Of a stretch of DNA of 64,000 nt, positions 36,991 to 45,091 are shown piece after piece. The notes under the pieces are model-generated. The model was given only the letters and a program-made list of their open reading frames with translations, searched no databases and had not been told where the DNA came from. Made by a program: the position numbers and the translations under genes. The first letter of the stretch is position 1, and every line of letters begins with the position of its first letter. Source of the DNA: DASVRA01 sp036388855 (lineage in GTDB: Bacteria > Pseudomonadota > Alphaproteobacteria > Caulobacterales > Caulobacteraceae); the NCBI GenBank assembly GCA_036388855.1, contig DASVRA010000030.1, forward strand, positions 62,001 through 126,000, given 5' to 3'.

Positions 36991-39297
36991 CTAGAAGTCC
37001 AGATCGATTGAGACGCCGATCACCCGGGGCTCGATCGGCACCACGTCGATGCCGACCAGGGCCCCGGTGACGATGTTCTGGCGCACGAAGCCTTCGCGGT
37101 AGACCCGCTCGTCGGTGAGGTTGCGGATGAAGGCGTTGAGCCGCCAGTGCTCGTGCTCCAGCCCCGCGCGCAGGTCGAGCGTGGTGTAGGAGGGGTTCTC
37201 GGTGTCGAAGCTGCCGGCGGCGGGGTCCTGGACCGCACCGACGAAGGACTCGCCCACATGGCGAACGCCGGCGCCGACATTGGCCCGCCAGTCCGGCCGC
37301 ACGTCCCAGCTGTAGTCGGCGTTGAGGCCGCCGCTCCACTCCGGCACCTGCGGCAGCTGAGCCCCGATGATATAGGGCGGCGCGCCCGGGTCTATGCTGG
37401 TCAACTCGGCCTTGGTGTAGGCGGTATTGAAGCCGATCCTCAGGCCTTGCACCGGTTCGACCGAGCCCTCCAGTTCGAAGCCGCGGCTGAAGGCGTCGCC
37501 GGCGTTGTCCAGGAAGCTGGCGGTGCGGGTGGCGTTGGCCACGCCCAGGATGATGTCGCGCCATTCGATGTCGAACAGCGTGGCGTTCACCACCGCGCGA
37601 CCATCCCAGAACCGCGCCCGCACGCCCGCCTCGTAGCTGATCAAGGTGTCGGAAGCGAAGGTTGGCGGGGTGTCCAAGCCGGGGATGACCACGTTCGGGC
37701 CGCCGGGCCGATAACCGGTGGCGATGCGGCCGTAGACCATCACGTCGGGCGTGAAGCGGTACCGGGCGTTGAGCATCCAGGTGGCCACGTCCTCCGACGA
37801 CTCGCCCTCGTTGCGAACGAAGCCGCCGAGGATCACGCCGTCGCTGATCTGGGCGAAATCCTGGTCGTTGTGCGCCAGCCTCAGACCGCCGGTGATGTCG
37901 AACTTGTCGGTGAACTTGAAGGTTACGTCCCCGAACAGGGCGTATTCGCGGTAGGTGGTCGGCAGGTTCGCGTAGGCGAAGAACGGATTGAAAATGGATT
38001 CGAAGGGCCCTGTGATAGGCTGGTAGTTGGCGTCGAATACCTTGGCCAGCTGCTCGTTGATGCTCTCCTCGTGCGTGTAGAAGGCGCCGAGGATCCATTC
38101 GAGGCGCTGGTCGCTGGGAGACACCAGGCGGAACTCCTGGGTGAACTTCTCGAGCTCCAGGTTGAGCGCGAAGTTGCCGACTCCTTGGTCCATGCCGAAC
38201 AGGATCGGATAGGCGCCGAAGCTGTCGGTGGCGTCCTGGAACTGGTCGGTGTCGCTGGTGGACCAGCTGGTGGCGGAGATGAACTGCACCGGCCCGGCGT
38301 CCCAGCTCACCGTCGCAGCGTAGTAGTCGATCGCGGTGCTGAACGGCTGCAGAAACGCGTGCGACTGGGTCAGGTCCCCCAAGGTGGGGGCACCGCGGTA
38401 GATCAGCGCTCCGCCCGCGTCGCTGCGCGTGGTGACGTTGCCGAGGGTGACCTGGCTGTTGTCGTCGCTTTCGGTACGCTGCCAGAAAGCCTGCAGATTG
38501 ACCTCGACGTTCTCGATCGGGCGCCAGTTCAGCGCCACCCGGCCGCCGTACTGGTGGGCGTTGTTGGTGTCTTCCTGCACGCCGGCGCGCGGGCCGGTGA
38601 ACAGCACGTTGTCGATGTAGCCCTGGTCGTAGGAGTCGAAGGCGCTGACCCGCAGGGCCAGCTTGTCGCGCACCAGCGGCATGTTCACCGCGCCGCGCAA
38701 CGCGTAGCTCAGATCCTCGGCGCCCTCGATGTGCGAGAGCTCGGCGCCGACCCGGATGTCGGTCCGGGTCGGATCGGCTTCACGCAGCACGTACTTAAGC
38801 AGCCCGCCCATGGTGCTGGCGCCGTAGAGCGTGCCCTGAGGTCCCCGCAGCACCTCCAGCCGCTCGATGTCGTAAGGCATCAGGTCGAGCGCGAAGATGG
38901 TGGCGCGCGCGTAGGCGGTGCTCGATCCCGTCGGCGTGTCGTTTATATAGGTGCCGACCAGGGCGCCGGGGCCGAACGGGGCGATGCCGCGCAGCACGAT
39001 AGCGGCTTGGCCAGGCGAACCGCCGGTGGAAATATTCAGGCCGGGGACGAAGGCGGTGTAGTCGCTGAGCTGCGCCAGCCCCAGGGTCTGAAGCGACTCG
39101 CCGGTCACCGCGCTGACCGAGGCCGGCACCTCCTGCAGGTTCATCTCCCGCTTCTCGGCGGTGACCACCAGCTCCTCGACCTGGGTGTCGCTGGCGACCG
39201 CTTCCTGGGCCCAGGCGCCGCCGGCGCCGAGCAGGGCCGTCGTGGCCGCGGTGAGCGCCAGCGCGCGGCGCAGCGGCATGCGTGTGTTGCTGGTCAT
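36991..39297 (-). CDS. TonB-dependent receptor of the peptide-scavenging locus
   Basis: Outer-membrane transporter of 768 residues from the ATG at 39297, which has a GGGAGGCAGAGGA leader. The frame extends further upstream into the dipeptidase but without homology. The signal peptide ends GAWAQEA, the TonB box is around EELVVTAEKRE, and the plug and 22-strand barrel follow, ending in VSIDLDF. It belongs to the common 750-800 residue group annotated as siderophore-like receptors, yet no iron genes are near. Its neighbours handle peptides and D-glutamate, so a peptide or muropeptide ligand is inferred. Confidence 0.85.
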   Translation of the reverse strand: MTSNTRMPLRRALALTAATTALLGAGGAWAQEAVASDTQVEELVVTAEKREMNLQEVPASVSAVTGESLQTLGLAQLSDYTAFVPGLNISTGGSPGQAAIVLRGIAPFGPGALVGTYINDTPTGSSTAYARATIFALDLMPYDIERLEVLRGPQGTLYGASTMGGLLKYVLREADPTRTDIRVGAELSHIEGAEDLSYALRGAVNMPLVRDKLALRVSAFDSYDQGYIDNVLFTGPRAGVQEDTNNAHQYGGRVALNWRPIENVEVNLQAFWQRTESDDNSQVTLGNVTTRSDAGGALIYRGAPTLGDLTQSHAFLQPFSTAIDYYAATVSWDAGPVQFISATSWSTSDTDQFQDATDSFGAYPILFGMDQGVGNFALNLELEKFTQEFRLVSPSDQRLEWILGAFYTHEESINEQLAKVFDANYQPITGPFESIFNPFFAYANLPTTYREYALFGDVTFKFTDKFDITGGLRLAHNDQDFAQISDGVILGGFVRNEGESSEDVATWMLNARYRFTPDVMVYGRIATGYRPGGPNVVIPGLDTPPTFASDTLISYEAGVRARFWDGRAVVNATLFDIEWRDIILGVANATRTASFLDNAGDAFSRGFELEGSVEPVQGLRIGFNTAYTKAELTSIDPGAPPYIIGAQLPQVPEWSGGLNADYSWDVRPDWRANVGAGVRHVGESFVGAVQDPAAGSFDTENPSYTTLDLRAGLEHEHWRLNAFIRNLTDERVYREGFVRQNIVTGALVGIDVVPIEPRVIGVSIDLDF

Positions 39298-39320
39298 TCC
39301 TCTGCCTCCCGCAGAATTTT

Positions 39321-40463
39321 CTATTTCCACACCTCGCCCAGCAGGCGGCGGAAGTTGCCGCCCAGGACGAGCTGGATGTTCTGGTCTGAATAGCCGCGCC
39401 GGATCAGCGCCTCGGTGAGGTCGAAGACGCGCCGCGGGTGGTCGAAGCCGTCGGTGTCGAGCTTCTCGCGAAAGGCGTAGCTCGACTTGTAGCCGGCGCG
39501 CAGTTGCTTGCCCTGCTCGGCCGGCATGTCGTCGTAGCCGTTCAGGTCGGAGTCCGAGCCGATGCCGACGTGCTCGATCCCCACCAGCTTCACCACGTGG
39601 TCGATATGGTCGACCATGTGCTCGATGGTGGTGGGCTCCTTGTCGCGCACGAACATCCGCACCTCGGTGATCCCCATCACCCCGCCCTTGCCGGCGCACT
39701 TGCGGATGGCCTCGTCGGTCTTCAGCCGGGGGTGGTTGTTCAGGGCCCGGCAGTTGGAGTGGGTGATGGCGATCGGGCCCTTGGAGATCTCGATCGCATC
39801 CAGCGTGGTCTTGTCGCCGCTGTGGGAGACATCGACCAGCATGCCGGCCTTGTTCATCGCCGCGATGATCTCGGCGCCGAAGTCGCTGACCCCGCCGTCG
39901 ATACGGTCGGTGGAGCCCGAGCCGATCAGGTTCTGGCTATTGTAGGTAAGCTGCGCGCAGCGCAGGCCCAGTTCGTAGAAGGCCTGCACGTCCTTGGGCT
40001 CGCGGAACTGCTCGGCGTTTTGCAGCCCCATGATCACACCGACCTTGCGCTGGGCCTTGGCCTTGTCGAGGTCCGACGCGCGTCCAATTAGGCTGAACAA
40101 GTCGCCGTTGCGGCCGACGAAGCCCTGCCAGGCCGCCAGGAAGGTCAGCGACTCCTCATAGGCCGCAGGCCCGCCGATGCCGACGGCGTTGTGGATCGCG
40201 GTCACCCCGCTGGCGCGATAGTCGGCGGCGTCCTTGGCGGAGAACGGCAAGGCGTAGGCGCGCGGCTCGAAGTCGAGCTTCACCGGCGCCAGCATGTCGA
40301 TCACCAGCGACCGCTCGACGATGCGTGTGGCGCGGGCGGAATAGGTCTTCGGCGCGGCCGCGAAGGCGCGGGAGGCGCCAAGGCCGGCGGCCGGCAAGGC
40401 CGCGGCCAGGGCGGCCGTCACTACGCTTCGCCGGCTCGCGCCGCTGCCCGCCAAATCCTTCAA
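39321..40463 (-). CDS. Membrane dipeptidase-like amidohydrolase (peptidase M19)
   Basis: A 380-residue exported protein starting at TTG after a GGGGGCGG leader. SRRSVVTAALAAALPAAG suggests a Tat-like signal. M19 landmarks include SHSGDKT and ITHSNCRAL, which hold two metal-binding histidines, plus the late GIGSDSDLNGYDD. The usual N-terminal HxD metal motif is absent: the region reads VIDMLAPVKLD. The bridging Glu segment reads MGLQNAEQ with Gln in the expected place. It therefore belongs to a variant M19 subgroup whose metal site may be reduced. A promoter-operator element is just upstream. Confidence 0.8.
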   Translation of the reverse strand: MKDLAGSGASRRSVVTAALAAALPAAGLGASRAFAAAPKTYSARATRIVERSLVIDMLAPVKLDFEPRAYALPFSAKDAADYRASGVTAIHNAVGIGGPAAYEESLTFLAAWQGFVGRNGDLFSLIGRASDLDKAKAQRKVGVIMGLQNAEQFREPKDVQAFYELGLRCAQLTYNSQNLIGSGSTDRIDGGVSDFGAEIIAAMNKAGMLVDVSHSGDKTTLDAIEISKGPIAITHSNCRALNNHPRLKTDEAIRKCAGKGGVMGITEVRMFVRDKEPTTIEHMVDHIDHVVKLVGIEHVGIGSDSDLNGYDDMPAEQGKQLRAGYKSSYAFREKLDTDGFDHPRRVFDLTEALIRRGYSDQNIQLVLGGNFRRLLGEVWK

Positions 40464-40496
40464 GGACCGCCCCCGTCTCTCTCAACGGGCATGTGC

Positions 40497-40519
40497 CGTC
40501 CTGATCAGAGAACTGTCAA
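40497..40519 (-). promoter_or_regulatory. Promoter with CGTCCTG operator element (site 2)
   Basis: The plus strand reads CGTCCTGATCAGAGAACTG then TCAA. On the minus strand this gives TTGACA as a -35 box at 40519-40514, overlapping the transporter stop. Eighteen of the 23 bases or more are shared with the element in front of the serine-hydrolase gene at 44913. It is about 35 bases upstream of the dipeptidase start, so it gives dipeptidase-receptor-dgcN their own promoter. Confidence 0.65.
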
Positions 40520-41802
40520 CCTGTTCCGGCTGCTTTACGCGCGACTGCGACATCAAGGATCCGCAGCAGCAGGGCCGCCCCCAGGAGTATGGCCGCCATC
40601 AGGGTGAAGAAGCGCGGCGGCCCGGCCACGCTCCAGAGCGATCCGAGCAGTCCGGCGAGCAGGTTGCCCGCGAAGGCGGCGAAGAACCACGCGGCGATGG
40701 TGGTAGCCCCGTGCCCGGCCGGCGCCGAGCGGGCGAACAGGCCCAACCCCACCGGAAGGATGTAGAGCTCGCCGAGGGTATAAAGCACGAAGAACAGGAC
40801 CAGCCACAGCCAGCTCGCCTTCTCGCCGCCATTCACCGCCGCGACGGCCGCAAGCATCAGGTAGGCGGCGCCGACCACGGCTGCGCCCGTGGCCATCTTC
40901 ATCAGGTCTCCCGGCTCGCGACCTTTTGCGGCCCTGCGCGTCCACAGCGCCACCAGCACCGGCGTCAGCAGGAACACCAGCAGCGGGTTGAGCGACTGGA
41001 ACCAGGTCATGGGGATGGTCAGGCCGGGCGCCACCGCCCGGCTGATCCCCTCGTCCGCCCACAGGGCCAGGGTGTTGCCCATCTGCTCGTAGGCGCTGCG
41101 GAACACCACCACGGTCAGGCCCACGCCCAGAAGCAGCCATACCCAGCGCAGCCCGCCCGCGGCCCGCTGCTTGGCCGGTTCGGCGGCTCGCCTGGGCGGC
41201 TCGGGGGGCAGGTAGCGGCCGCCGAGGATGTAGACCGCCAGGCCCGCCAGCATGCCGATGCCGGCGGCCGCGAAGCCGTAGTGCCAACCGAGCGTCTCCC
41301 CCAGCGTCCCGCAAACCAGAGGGGCCAGGAAGGCGCCGAGATTCACGCCGACATAGTAGACGTTATAGGCCGAGCCGCGCCGGGGATCATCGGGAGCGTA
41401 GAGGCCGCCGATCTGGCTGGGCAGGCTCGGCAGGAAGAAGCCGTTGCCGATGGCGATGGCGGCGAGCGCCGGATAGAGCAGCGGCTCGAAGGTCATCATG
41501 AAGTGGCCGAGCGCCATGATCGACCCGCCGAGGATCACCGCCTTGCGCTTGCCGAGCCAACGGTCGGCGATGGCGCCGCCGATGATCGGGGTGAAGAAGA
41601 CGAAGCCGGTGTAGAGGCCGTAGACCAGGGAGGCGTGCTGCTGGCCCAGCATCAGCTGCCGCGTCATGTAGTAAACCAGCATGGCGCGCATGCCGTAGAA
41701 GGAGAACTTCTCCCACATCTCGGTCAGGAACAGCACGCTCAGCCCGCGCGGCTGGCCGAACCACGAGCGCGCGGTGATGTCGGGCGCGCCCTCGAAACTC
41801 AT
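40516..41802 (-). CDS. POT/PTR2 proton-coupled oligopeptide transporter
   Basis: Imports di- and tripeptides across the inner membrane. Start at ATG 41802, overlapping the epimerase stop (ATGA); 428 residues. The POT motif in helix 1 is seen as LTEMWEKFSFYGMRAML. YNVYYVGVNLGAFLAPLVCG is the PTR2 signature, and EQMGNTLALWAD is in helix 7. At 428 residues it is shorter than most bacterial POTs; only a short loop joins the two halves, so the two extra helices may be missing. Coupling to the dipeptide epimerase-like gene fits peptide use. Confidence 0.9.
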   Translation of the reverse strand: MSFEGAPDITARSWFGQPRGLSVLFLTEMWEKFSFYGMRAMLVYYMTRQLMLGQQHASLVYGLYTGFVFFTPIIGGAIADRWLGKRKAVILGGSIMALGHFMMTFEPLLYPALAAIAIGNGFFLPSLPSQIGGLYAPDDPRRGSAYNVYYVGVNLGAFLAPLVCGTLGETLGWHYGFAAAGIGMLAGLAVYILGGRYLPPEPPRRAAEPAKQRAAGGLRWVWLLLGVGLTVVVFRSAYEQMGNTLALWADEGISRAVAPGLTIPMTWFQSLNPLLVFLLTPVLVALWTRRAAKGREPGDLMKMATGAAVVGAAYLMLAAVAAVNGGEKASWLWLVLFFVLYTLGELYILPVGLGLFARSAPAGHGATTIAAWFFAAFAGNLLAGLLGSLWSVAGPPRFFTLMAAILLGAALLLRILDVAVARKAAGTG

Positions 41803-42803
41803 CCGGCTGGGCCACCCCAGGCCTCGTCTGGCACGCGCACCATGCCGTCGGCGTAGATCGCGCCCGGCTCCCGGTCGAAGGTCAGGAAGGTCGGTCCGTC
41901 GAGATCGACCACGTGGCAGAGCTGGCCCACGACGAACGCCGGTCCCATGGCCCAGCTGGTGCCCACCATGTTGCCGACCATTACCTTCATGCCCAGGCGC
42001 TTGGCCTCCGCCGCCATCAGCAGCGCCTCGGTCAGGCCGCCGCACTTGTCGAGCTTTATGTTGATCACGTCGACACGGCCGGCGAGCGGCTCCACCTCGT
42101 CCAGCCCCTGAACGCTTTCGTCGGCCGCGATCGGAATTGGCCGGTCGAGGCCGTCGAGATCGGCCTCGCGGCCGCGCCTGAACGGCTGCTCCAGCAACGA
42201 GACCCTGGCTTCGACCAGGGCCGGCAGGACGGCCGCGAGGCTGTCCGGATCGAAGCCCTGGTTGCCGTCCACGCCCATCCACACCTCCGGCCGCGCGGCC
42301 CTCACCGCGCACACCCGCTCCGCGTCGAGCTCTGCCTCCCCGGTCAGCTTGAGCTTCAGCGCGCGTGCCCCGGTGTAGGCCTTGGCCCCTTCGGCCATCA
42401 CGTCCGGATCATCCGCGCCCAGAGTGAAAGCGGTAACCAGCGGCTTGGCCCCTTCAAGGCCGGCGAGCTTCCAGACCGGCTCCCCTGAGCGGCGCGCCTC
42501 CAGTTCCCACAGCGCGCAGTCCAGGGCGTTACGCGCACCGCCGGCCGGCAGCAGGCGGCGCAGGTCCTCCCGGCTCGCGCCCGCCTCGACTTCGGCGCGC
42601 ACCGCCTCGATGGCGGAGACCATCTGCGGCGGCTCGTCGTGCAGGTAATAGACCCCGGCGGCCTCGCCCCGCCCTTCAAGGGCGCCGTCGCTGACGGTGG
42701 CGACCACCACCGGCACCGCGGTGAAGGTGTAGCCGGTGATGCGGAAGGGCGCCTTCAGCGGCAGGTTCTCAACCGCGATGTCGAGGCGAACGGATTGGGG
42801 CAA
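41799..42803 (-). CDS. dgcA: Enolase-superfamily racemase: DgcA / dipeptide epimerase
   Basis: A 334-residue cytoplasmic enzyme starting at TTG with AGAGAGG upstream. Catalytic residues of the muconate-lactonising group are in place: Lys-150 and Lys-152 (LKLK), metal ligands Asp-179, Glu-205 and Asp-228, and Lys-250/Lys-253 (KLDKCGG). A DLDG motif at 300-303 is typical of L-Ala-D/L-Glu epimerases, where it binds the dipeptide amino group. The DUF1611 gene in the same locus instead points to N-acetyl-D-glutamate racemase (DgcA). Either activity recovers D-glutamate from cell-wall peptides. The symbol is therefore tentative. Confidence 0.8.
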   Translation of the reverse strand: MPQSVRLDIAVENLPLKAPFRITGYTFTAVPVVVATVSDGALEGRGEAAGVYYLHDEPPQMVSAIEAVRAEVEAGASREDLRRLLPAGGARNALDCALWELEARRSGEPVWKLAGLEGAKPLVTAFTLGADDPDVMAEGAKAYTGARALKLKLTGEAELDAERVCAVRAARPEVWMGVDGNQGFDPDSLAAVLPALVEARVSLLEQPFRRGREADLDGLDRPIPIAADESVQGLDEVEPLAGRVDVINIKLDKCGGLTEALLMAAEAKRLGMKVMVGNMVGTSWAMGPAFVVGQLCHVVDLDGPTFLTFDREPGAIYADGMVRVPDEAWGGPAG

Positions 42804-42825
42804 GCGAGGCCTCTCTCGGACAGAA

Positions 42826-42859
42826 AGGGGCGGCCCCGGCCCCGGCCGGACCCGCCCCT
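42826..42859 (-). terminator. GC-rich hairpin with TTTC tail between hydrolase and racemase genes
   Basis: On the minus strand an AGGGGCGG arm pairs with CCGCCCCT around a GC-rich loop and is followed by TTTC. It lies in the 67-base gap between the membrane serine hydrolase and the racemase. It may attenuate transcription so that the first gene is expressed more than the rest. Confidence 0.45.
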
Positions 42860-42870
42860 GAGGACGGCTC

Positions 42871-44865
42871 TTAGTAGTTCACGCCAAAGCCGATCAGCTT
42901 GTAGGTCAAGGCCACGTAGAGCAGGATCAGGAACGACAGCGCCACGACCACGCTCCAGAGCTTGGCCAGCCAGCCGCGGCCGCTTCTCCAGACGACGTAG
43001 GCGTTCCAGATGCCAATCGCCGCGCCGCCGACGAACACCACCAGCGCCAGGATGTGCAGCAGCCACAGGACCGGGTCCATCTTCGAGGTCAGCAGGGTGA
43101 GGTCCGAGAACATGGCCGTCACAGCGCCACCCCAGGCCACCAGGGTCGCCACCGCCGCCAGCGCCGCGATCCGCACCCAGCGGTAGGCGCGCGCGCCCTG
43201 GCCTTCCAGCACGAACGGCGCCCGATACTTGCGCCGCGCCAGCGCCGTCACCGGCCAGAGCAGGCCGGTCAGGGCCAACGCAGCCAGAGCGGCGATCAGC
43301 GCCGGGAGCAGCCAGGACGAAGACGTCGCTGCCGGGATGGGGCTGAACATCATGAACGGCGCGATCTCGTCACCGGTGAAGCGCACCACCTTGCCGGCCT
43401 TGACCTCGGCGGCGAGCTTGGCGTCACCACCAACCTCCTGCCAAAGGAAGGGCGCGATCTCACGCCACTTCTTTGGCTGTCCGTTCAGGCCCTTCAGGTC
43501 GGCCACGCTGATCGTGCCGTCGCCGTTGTCGAGCACCTTCGCCTGGCTGGCCAGGCTCAGCATGCTGAGGAAGGTGGAGAACGAACCCCTCGAACTGCCG
43601 TAGAGGCCGGCCATCAGCGCCGCGTGCTTCTTCGCCGTGGCGAGATCCACTCCCCTCGGCTGCGGACCCGGGGCCGCGAGGAAATAGCGGTCGGTGAAGC
43701 CCTCAAACAGGGCGCTGCGGATGGGGCCGGCGGCGCCCTCCTTGCCCGGGCTGTTCACCGACACGAACAGGCCGACGTTCTGCTCGGGGTAGAGGTGCAA
43801 GTTCGAGTGGAACCACTGGGTGTCGCCGCCGTGGCCCAGGATGCGGTGGCCGTTGCGGTTCTGCTCGTAAAAGCCGAGCAGCATCCGGTTCACGCCCGGG
43901 ATCACCGTCAGCGGCGTGCCATGCATCATCTGGGCTGTGGCGGGCTTCAGCAGCGGCCCGCCGTTGTTAAGATGGGCGATCATGAACTTGCCCATGTCGT
44001 CGCCCGATGCCGCAAGGCTGCCGGCCGGATAGAGGCTGATGTATTCGTAGGGCTTCGCCTCGCCCGATCCGAGCTGGTAGCCCTTCGACATCAGCGGCTG
44101 CAGGCTCTTGGGCAGCGGTTGGCGGAAGCTTGAGTGGGTCATGCCGATCGGCGCCAGCACGTGCTGATCGATGTAGTCGTTGAACGGCTGGCCCGAGACG
44201 CGCTGCACGATGTAGCCGGCCAGCGCCGTCGCGTAGTTGGAATAGGCCGGCGTGGTGCCGGGCGCGAACACCCGCTTGGGCACCCACGCCTTCAGGTGAT
44301 CGTCGAGCGGACCAGTGTCTTGGGCGCTGATCAGCCCCTTCACCTGCTCCTCGAAGCCGGCGGTGTGGGTCATGATGTTGCGCAGCGTGACCGGCTTGCC
44401 GTCGCGCGGAGGGATCTTGAAGTCGAGGTAGGTGTTGACATCGGCGTCGAGGTTCAGCTTGCCCTGCTCGACCAGCTGCATCACCGCCGTCCAGGTGAAC
44501 AGCTTCGACACCGACCCTGGCCGGAACAGGGTCAGCTTCGGATCGACCGGCTTGCGCGCCTTCACGTCCGCGTAGCCGTAGCCCTTCTCGAACAGCACCT
44601 GGCCATCCTTGACCACCACGACGACAGCCCCGGCGACATCGCCGCGCTGCAGGGCGTAGGGGAAGAAGCCGTCAAGCCACGCCTCCACGTCCTGGGCGGT
44701 CAGCTGGGCATTGGCGGACGCGGCGCCGGGAAGGGCCGCCGGCGTGATGACTTCGGCGCGCGGCTTGGGTGGCACGAGCGTGGGCGCCGGCGACTGTGCC
44801 CATGCCGGTAGGGTCAGCGCGCAGGCCGCCAGCGCGGCGGTAAGCAAGGACGTAATCGGTTTCAT
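42871..44865 (-). CDS. Beta-lactamase-fold serine hydrolase with C-terminal membrane domain
   Basis: First gene of the operon, 664 residues, with GGGGAGGGG before the ATG. The signal peptide ends PAWAQSP. The hydrolase domain has SVSK (Ser-118, Lys-121), YSN (208-210) and ILGHGGDTQWFH. After about residue 515 four hydrophobic segments form a membrane domain, with the catalytic part in the periplasm. This layout is found in FmtA/EstB-like serine hydrolases of unknown substrate. The divergent XRE-cupin gene and the shared CGTCCTG element suggest it is the regulated lead gene of the peptide-scavenging locus. Confidence 0.85.
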   Translation of the reverse strand: MKPITSLLTAALAACALTLPAWAQSPAPTLVPPKPRAEVITPAALPGAASANAQLTAQDVEAWLDGFFPYALQRGDVAGAVVVVVKDGQVLFEKGYGYADVKARKPVDPKLTLFRPGSVSKLFTWTAVMQLVEQGKLNLDADVNTYLDFKIPPRDGKPVTLRNIMTHTAGFEEQVKGLISAQDTGPLDDHLKAWVPKRVFAPGTTPAYSNYATALAGYIVQRVSGQPFNDYIDQHVLAPIGMTHSSFRQPLPKSLQPLMSKGYQLGSGEAKPYEYISLYPAGSLAASGDDMGKFMIAHLNNGGPLLKPATAQMMHGTPLTVIPGVNRMLLGFYEQNRNGHRILGHGGDTQWFHSNLHLYPEQNVGLFVSVNSPGKEGAAGPIRSALFEGFTDRYFLAAPGPQPRGVDLATAKKHAALMAGLYGSSRGSFSTFLSMLSLASQAKVLDNGDGTISVADLKGLNGQPKKWREIAPFLWQEVGGDAKLAAEVKAGKVVRFTGDEIAPFMMFSPIPAATSSSWLLPALIAALAALALTGLLWPVTALARRKYRAPFVLEGQGARAYRWVRIAALAAVATLVAWGGAVTAMFSDLTLLTSKMDPVLWLLHILALVVFVGGAAIGIWNAYVVWRSGRGWLAKLWSVVVALSFLILLYVALTYKLIGFGVNY

Positions 44866-44912
44866 CGGCAGCCCCTCCCCAGGAGCAACGGCAATCCTGG
44901 TGCGGCAATGAA

Positions 44913-44935
44913 CGTCCTGATTAGAGAATTGTCAA
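44913..44935 (-). promoter_or_regulatory. Promoter with CGTCCTG operator element (site 1)
   Basis: The plus strand reads CGTCCTGATTAGAGAATTG then TCAA. On the minus strand it provides TTGACA (44935-44930) and, 17 bases on, TTCATT as a possible -10. It lies 48 bases upstream of the first gene of the operon. It is nearly identical to the element at 40497-40519. Confidence 0.65.
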
Positions 44936-45045
44936 ATTACGGCGGAGTCATTCTTAGGCCGTTGCATGCACGCCCGGCGTGGGTGGCATCTTGCGGGGCG
45001 AGCCACTAGCTTTCCGCTGCGGCTTCATCTCCGCACGAGTCGTCA

Positions 45046-45061
45046 CGTCCTGTTCAGGACG
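45046..45061. promoter_or_regulatory. Palindromic CGTCCTG operator element (site 3)
   Basis: CGTCCTGTTCAGGACG has perfect seven-base arms around TT. It is 30 bases upstream of the XRE-cupin ATG, where a bound repressor would block its own transcription. The left arm is identical to that of sites 1 and 2, whose right arms are degenerate. Confidence 0.65.
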
Positions 45062-45091
45062 CCCACGCCTGCCCTTTGGAGGCCGGAGCCG

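Noticed and set aside
37147..39393. Long plus-strand open frame opposite the second TonB receptor
   Set aside because: Shadow of the receptor gene; no start signal or recognisable fold, while the minus strand has a signal peptide, TonB box and terminal Phe.
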